Of a DNA stretch of 64,000 nt, positions 63,346-64,000 are shown one piece after another. This DNA comes from Alphaproteobacteria bacterium (GTDB taxonomy: Bacteria; Pseudomonadota; Alphaproteobacteria; Micavibrionales; Micavibrionaceae), in assembly GCA_009995045.1 (NCBI GenBank), contig JAACQG010000011.1, forward strand, positions 1 through 64,000, read 5' to 3'. The translations under genes were made by a program, and so were the position numbers. Within the stretch, counting starts at the first letter, position 1. Each line of letters opens with the position of its first letter. A model generated the notes under the pieces. The model was not told the origin of the DNA. It worked only from the letters and a program-made list of their open reading frames with translations, and ran no database searches.

Positions 63346-63368
63346 AAATTTGATTATTTCGTGTTGCC

Positions 63369-64000
63369 TTAGTTGAACGAGATGTTCACACGGCGGTTTG
63401 CTGGTTCACGGACATTGTCAGGTGTTGCAACAAGAAGGTCGCTTTCACCCATTGCGCCAGTTTGGATCATTTCAGCAGGTACGCCGCGCTCCATCAAGGC
63501 TGCTTTAACTTTGTCTGCACGTCGAACAGCCAAGCGCTCGTTATAAGCGGTTGAACCAGATGTGTCAGTATGACCCGTTACATTGATTGATGTTGGTGGG
63601 TTCGCGGCGACTTCTTCTGCCACTGCGTCAAGAACATTTAATGCACCGGAACCAAGTTGTGATGAGTCCCAGTTGAAGAATACAAGATACATCGCGTTTT
63701 CAACGGCCATTGGCGCATTTGCATCAACGTCAAACGGGCTGAGCTCTGCTACTGGTTCTGCGACAGGCATAGGAGCAGCCGGCGCAAGTGAACCTTCAAG
63801 TTGGTTGATGGCTTCTAAGAATTCATTCTTACAAGCGTTGATGTTATCATTTTGCCAATTTTCTTCCTGGTTTTCGATCCAGCAGTCGAATTTCGCTTGA
63901 GCGCGTGCGGAAAGCTCAGGTGCAACTTCGCGTGCGCCGAGGTCGTATGCAAGGATCAAGCGGCCACGTGCGGCGCCAAGTTCCAAAAGATGCGCTTCGC
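63369..64000 (-). CDS. OmpA-family outer membrane protein (5' partial)
   Basis: The frame is open to the window edge; about 209 C-terminal residues are seen. A helical region (AHLLELGAARGRLILAYDLG) and a Cys-containing segment (DCWIENQEENWQ) precede a Pro/Ala-rich linker (LAPAAPMPVAEPVAELSPFD) and the OmpA domain: YLVFFNWDSSQLGSGALNVL, NVTGHTDTSGSTAYNERLAV and REPANRRVNISFN. This domain binds peptidoglycan. Balanced codon use, with weaker skew than neighbours, fits high expression. The TTG at 63986 is not the true start. Confidence 0.93.
   Translation of the reverse strand, partial: EAHLLELGAARGRLILAYDLGAREVAPELSARAQAKFDCWIENQEENWQNDNINACKNEFLEAINQLEGSLAPAAPMPVAEPVAELSPFDVDANAPMAVENAMYLVFFNWDSSQLGSGALNVLDAVAEEVAANPPTSINVTGHTDTSGSTAYNERLAVRRADKVKAALMERGVPAEMIQTGAMGESDLLVATPDNVREPANRRVNISFN

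Overview
The window is a gene-dense bacterial chromosome segment with about 65 protein genes. I saw no rRNA or tRNA gene, CRISPR array, insertion sequence or prophage. Gene content and order point to an alphaproteobacterium: an NlpD-like M23 gene before yajC-secD-secF and a Mth938-domain gene; an NDUFAF6-type squalene/phytoene synthase-fold protein; mutS-glnD; murJ-trpS-usp-nfuA-tsaB-mucR; ubiK-ybjN-proC; lgt-midA-pgeF; prs-rplY-pth-ychF; a phasin; and an FdxA-type 7Fe ferredoxin. The genus cannot be named from sequence alone. GC content looks intermediate. The + strand is rich in G and T under genes of either orientation, which suggests that the whole window lies on one replichore with + as the leading strand.

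Layout. 1-4.4 kb: envelope and Sec genes (M23 fragment, yajC, secDF, Mth938 protein). 4.5-8.8 kb: sodB, the NDUFAF6-like protein, a lipase-like hydrolase, small proteins and YceI. 8.7-14.7 kb: trmFO, periplasmic carbonic anhydrase, a Y-family polymerase, two tandem TerB-like genes and a lipoprotein. 14.8-22.7 kb: sulfur assimilation (fdxA, cysK, a thioredoxin-reductase-like ferredoxin-NADP reductase, cobA, APS-reductase-type cysH, the siroheme dehydrogenase/chelatase, an AT-rich membrane ORF and cysI). 22.8-29.4 kb: a convergent Hpt/receiver pair, glnD, mutS and dut. 29.4-34.9 kb: separate coaB and coaC, an LEA-like anchored protein, ubiE, murJ and trpS. 34.9-42.5 kb: exported proteins, a TSUP transporter, Usp, nfuA, a deacetylase-like protein, tsaB, mucR, proC, ybjN and ubiK. 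42.5-53.1 kb: lgt, midA, pgeF, prs, rplY, pth, a flagellin-like gene, ychF, a cation efflux gene and ilvE. 53.3-64 kb: an OmpR/EnvZ-type pair, a phasin, a large PAS histidine kinase, recX, an ABC-2 permease, hslO, a lipoprotein, trkH and a truncated ompA.

Working together. The cysteine genes form a nearly complete route from APS to cysteine. CobA plus the dehydrogenase/chelatase make siroheme for CysI. No CysJ flavoprotein is present, so the nearby ferredoxin-NADP reductase and a ferredoxin are the likely electron source (inference).

The strongest candidate for something undescribed is a roughly 66-70 base element present twice, directly upstream of the ferredoxin-NADP reductase gene and of ilvE. 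Its core is nearly identical in both copies, while the outer stem differs in sequence yet stays perfectly paired. That pattern suggests a structured cis-acting RNA or a stem-conserving repeat family. Other points of interest are the AT-rich membrane ORF inside the cys cluster, the split coaB/coaC, the flagellin with a beta-rich insert, the degenerate deacetylase-like protein and the strand-wide base skew.
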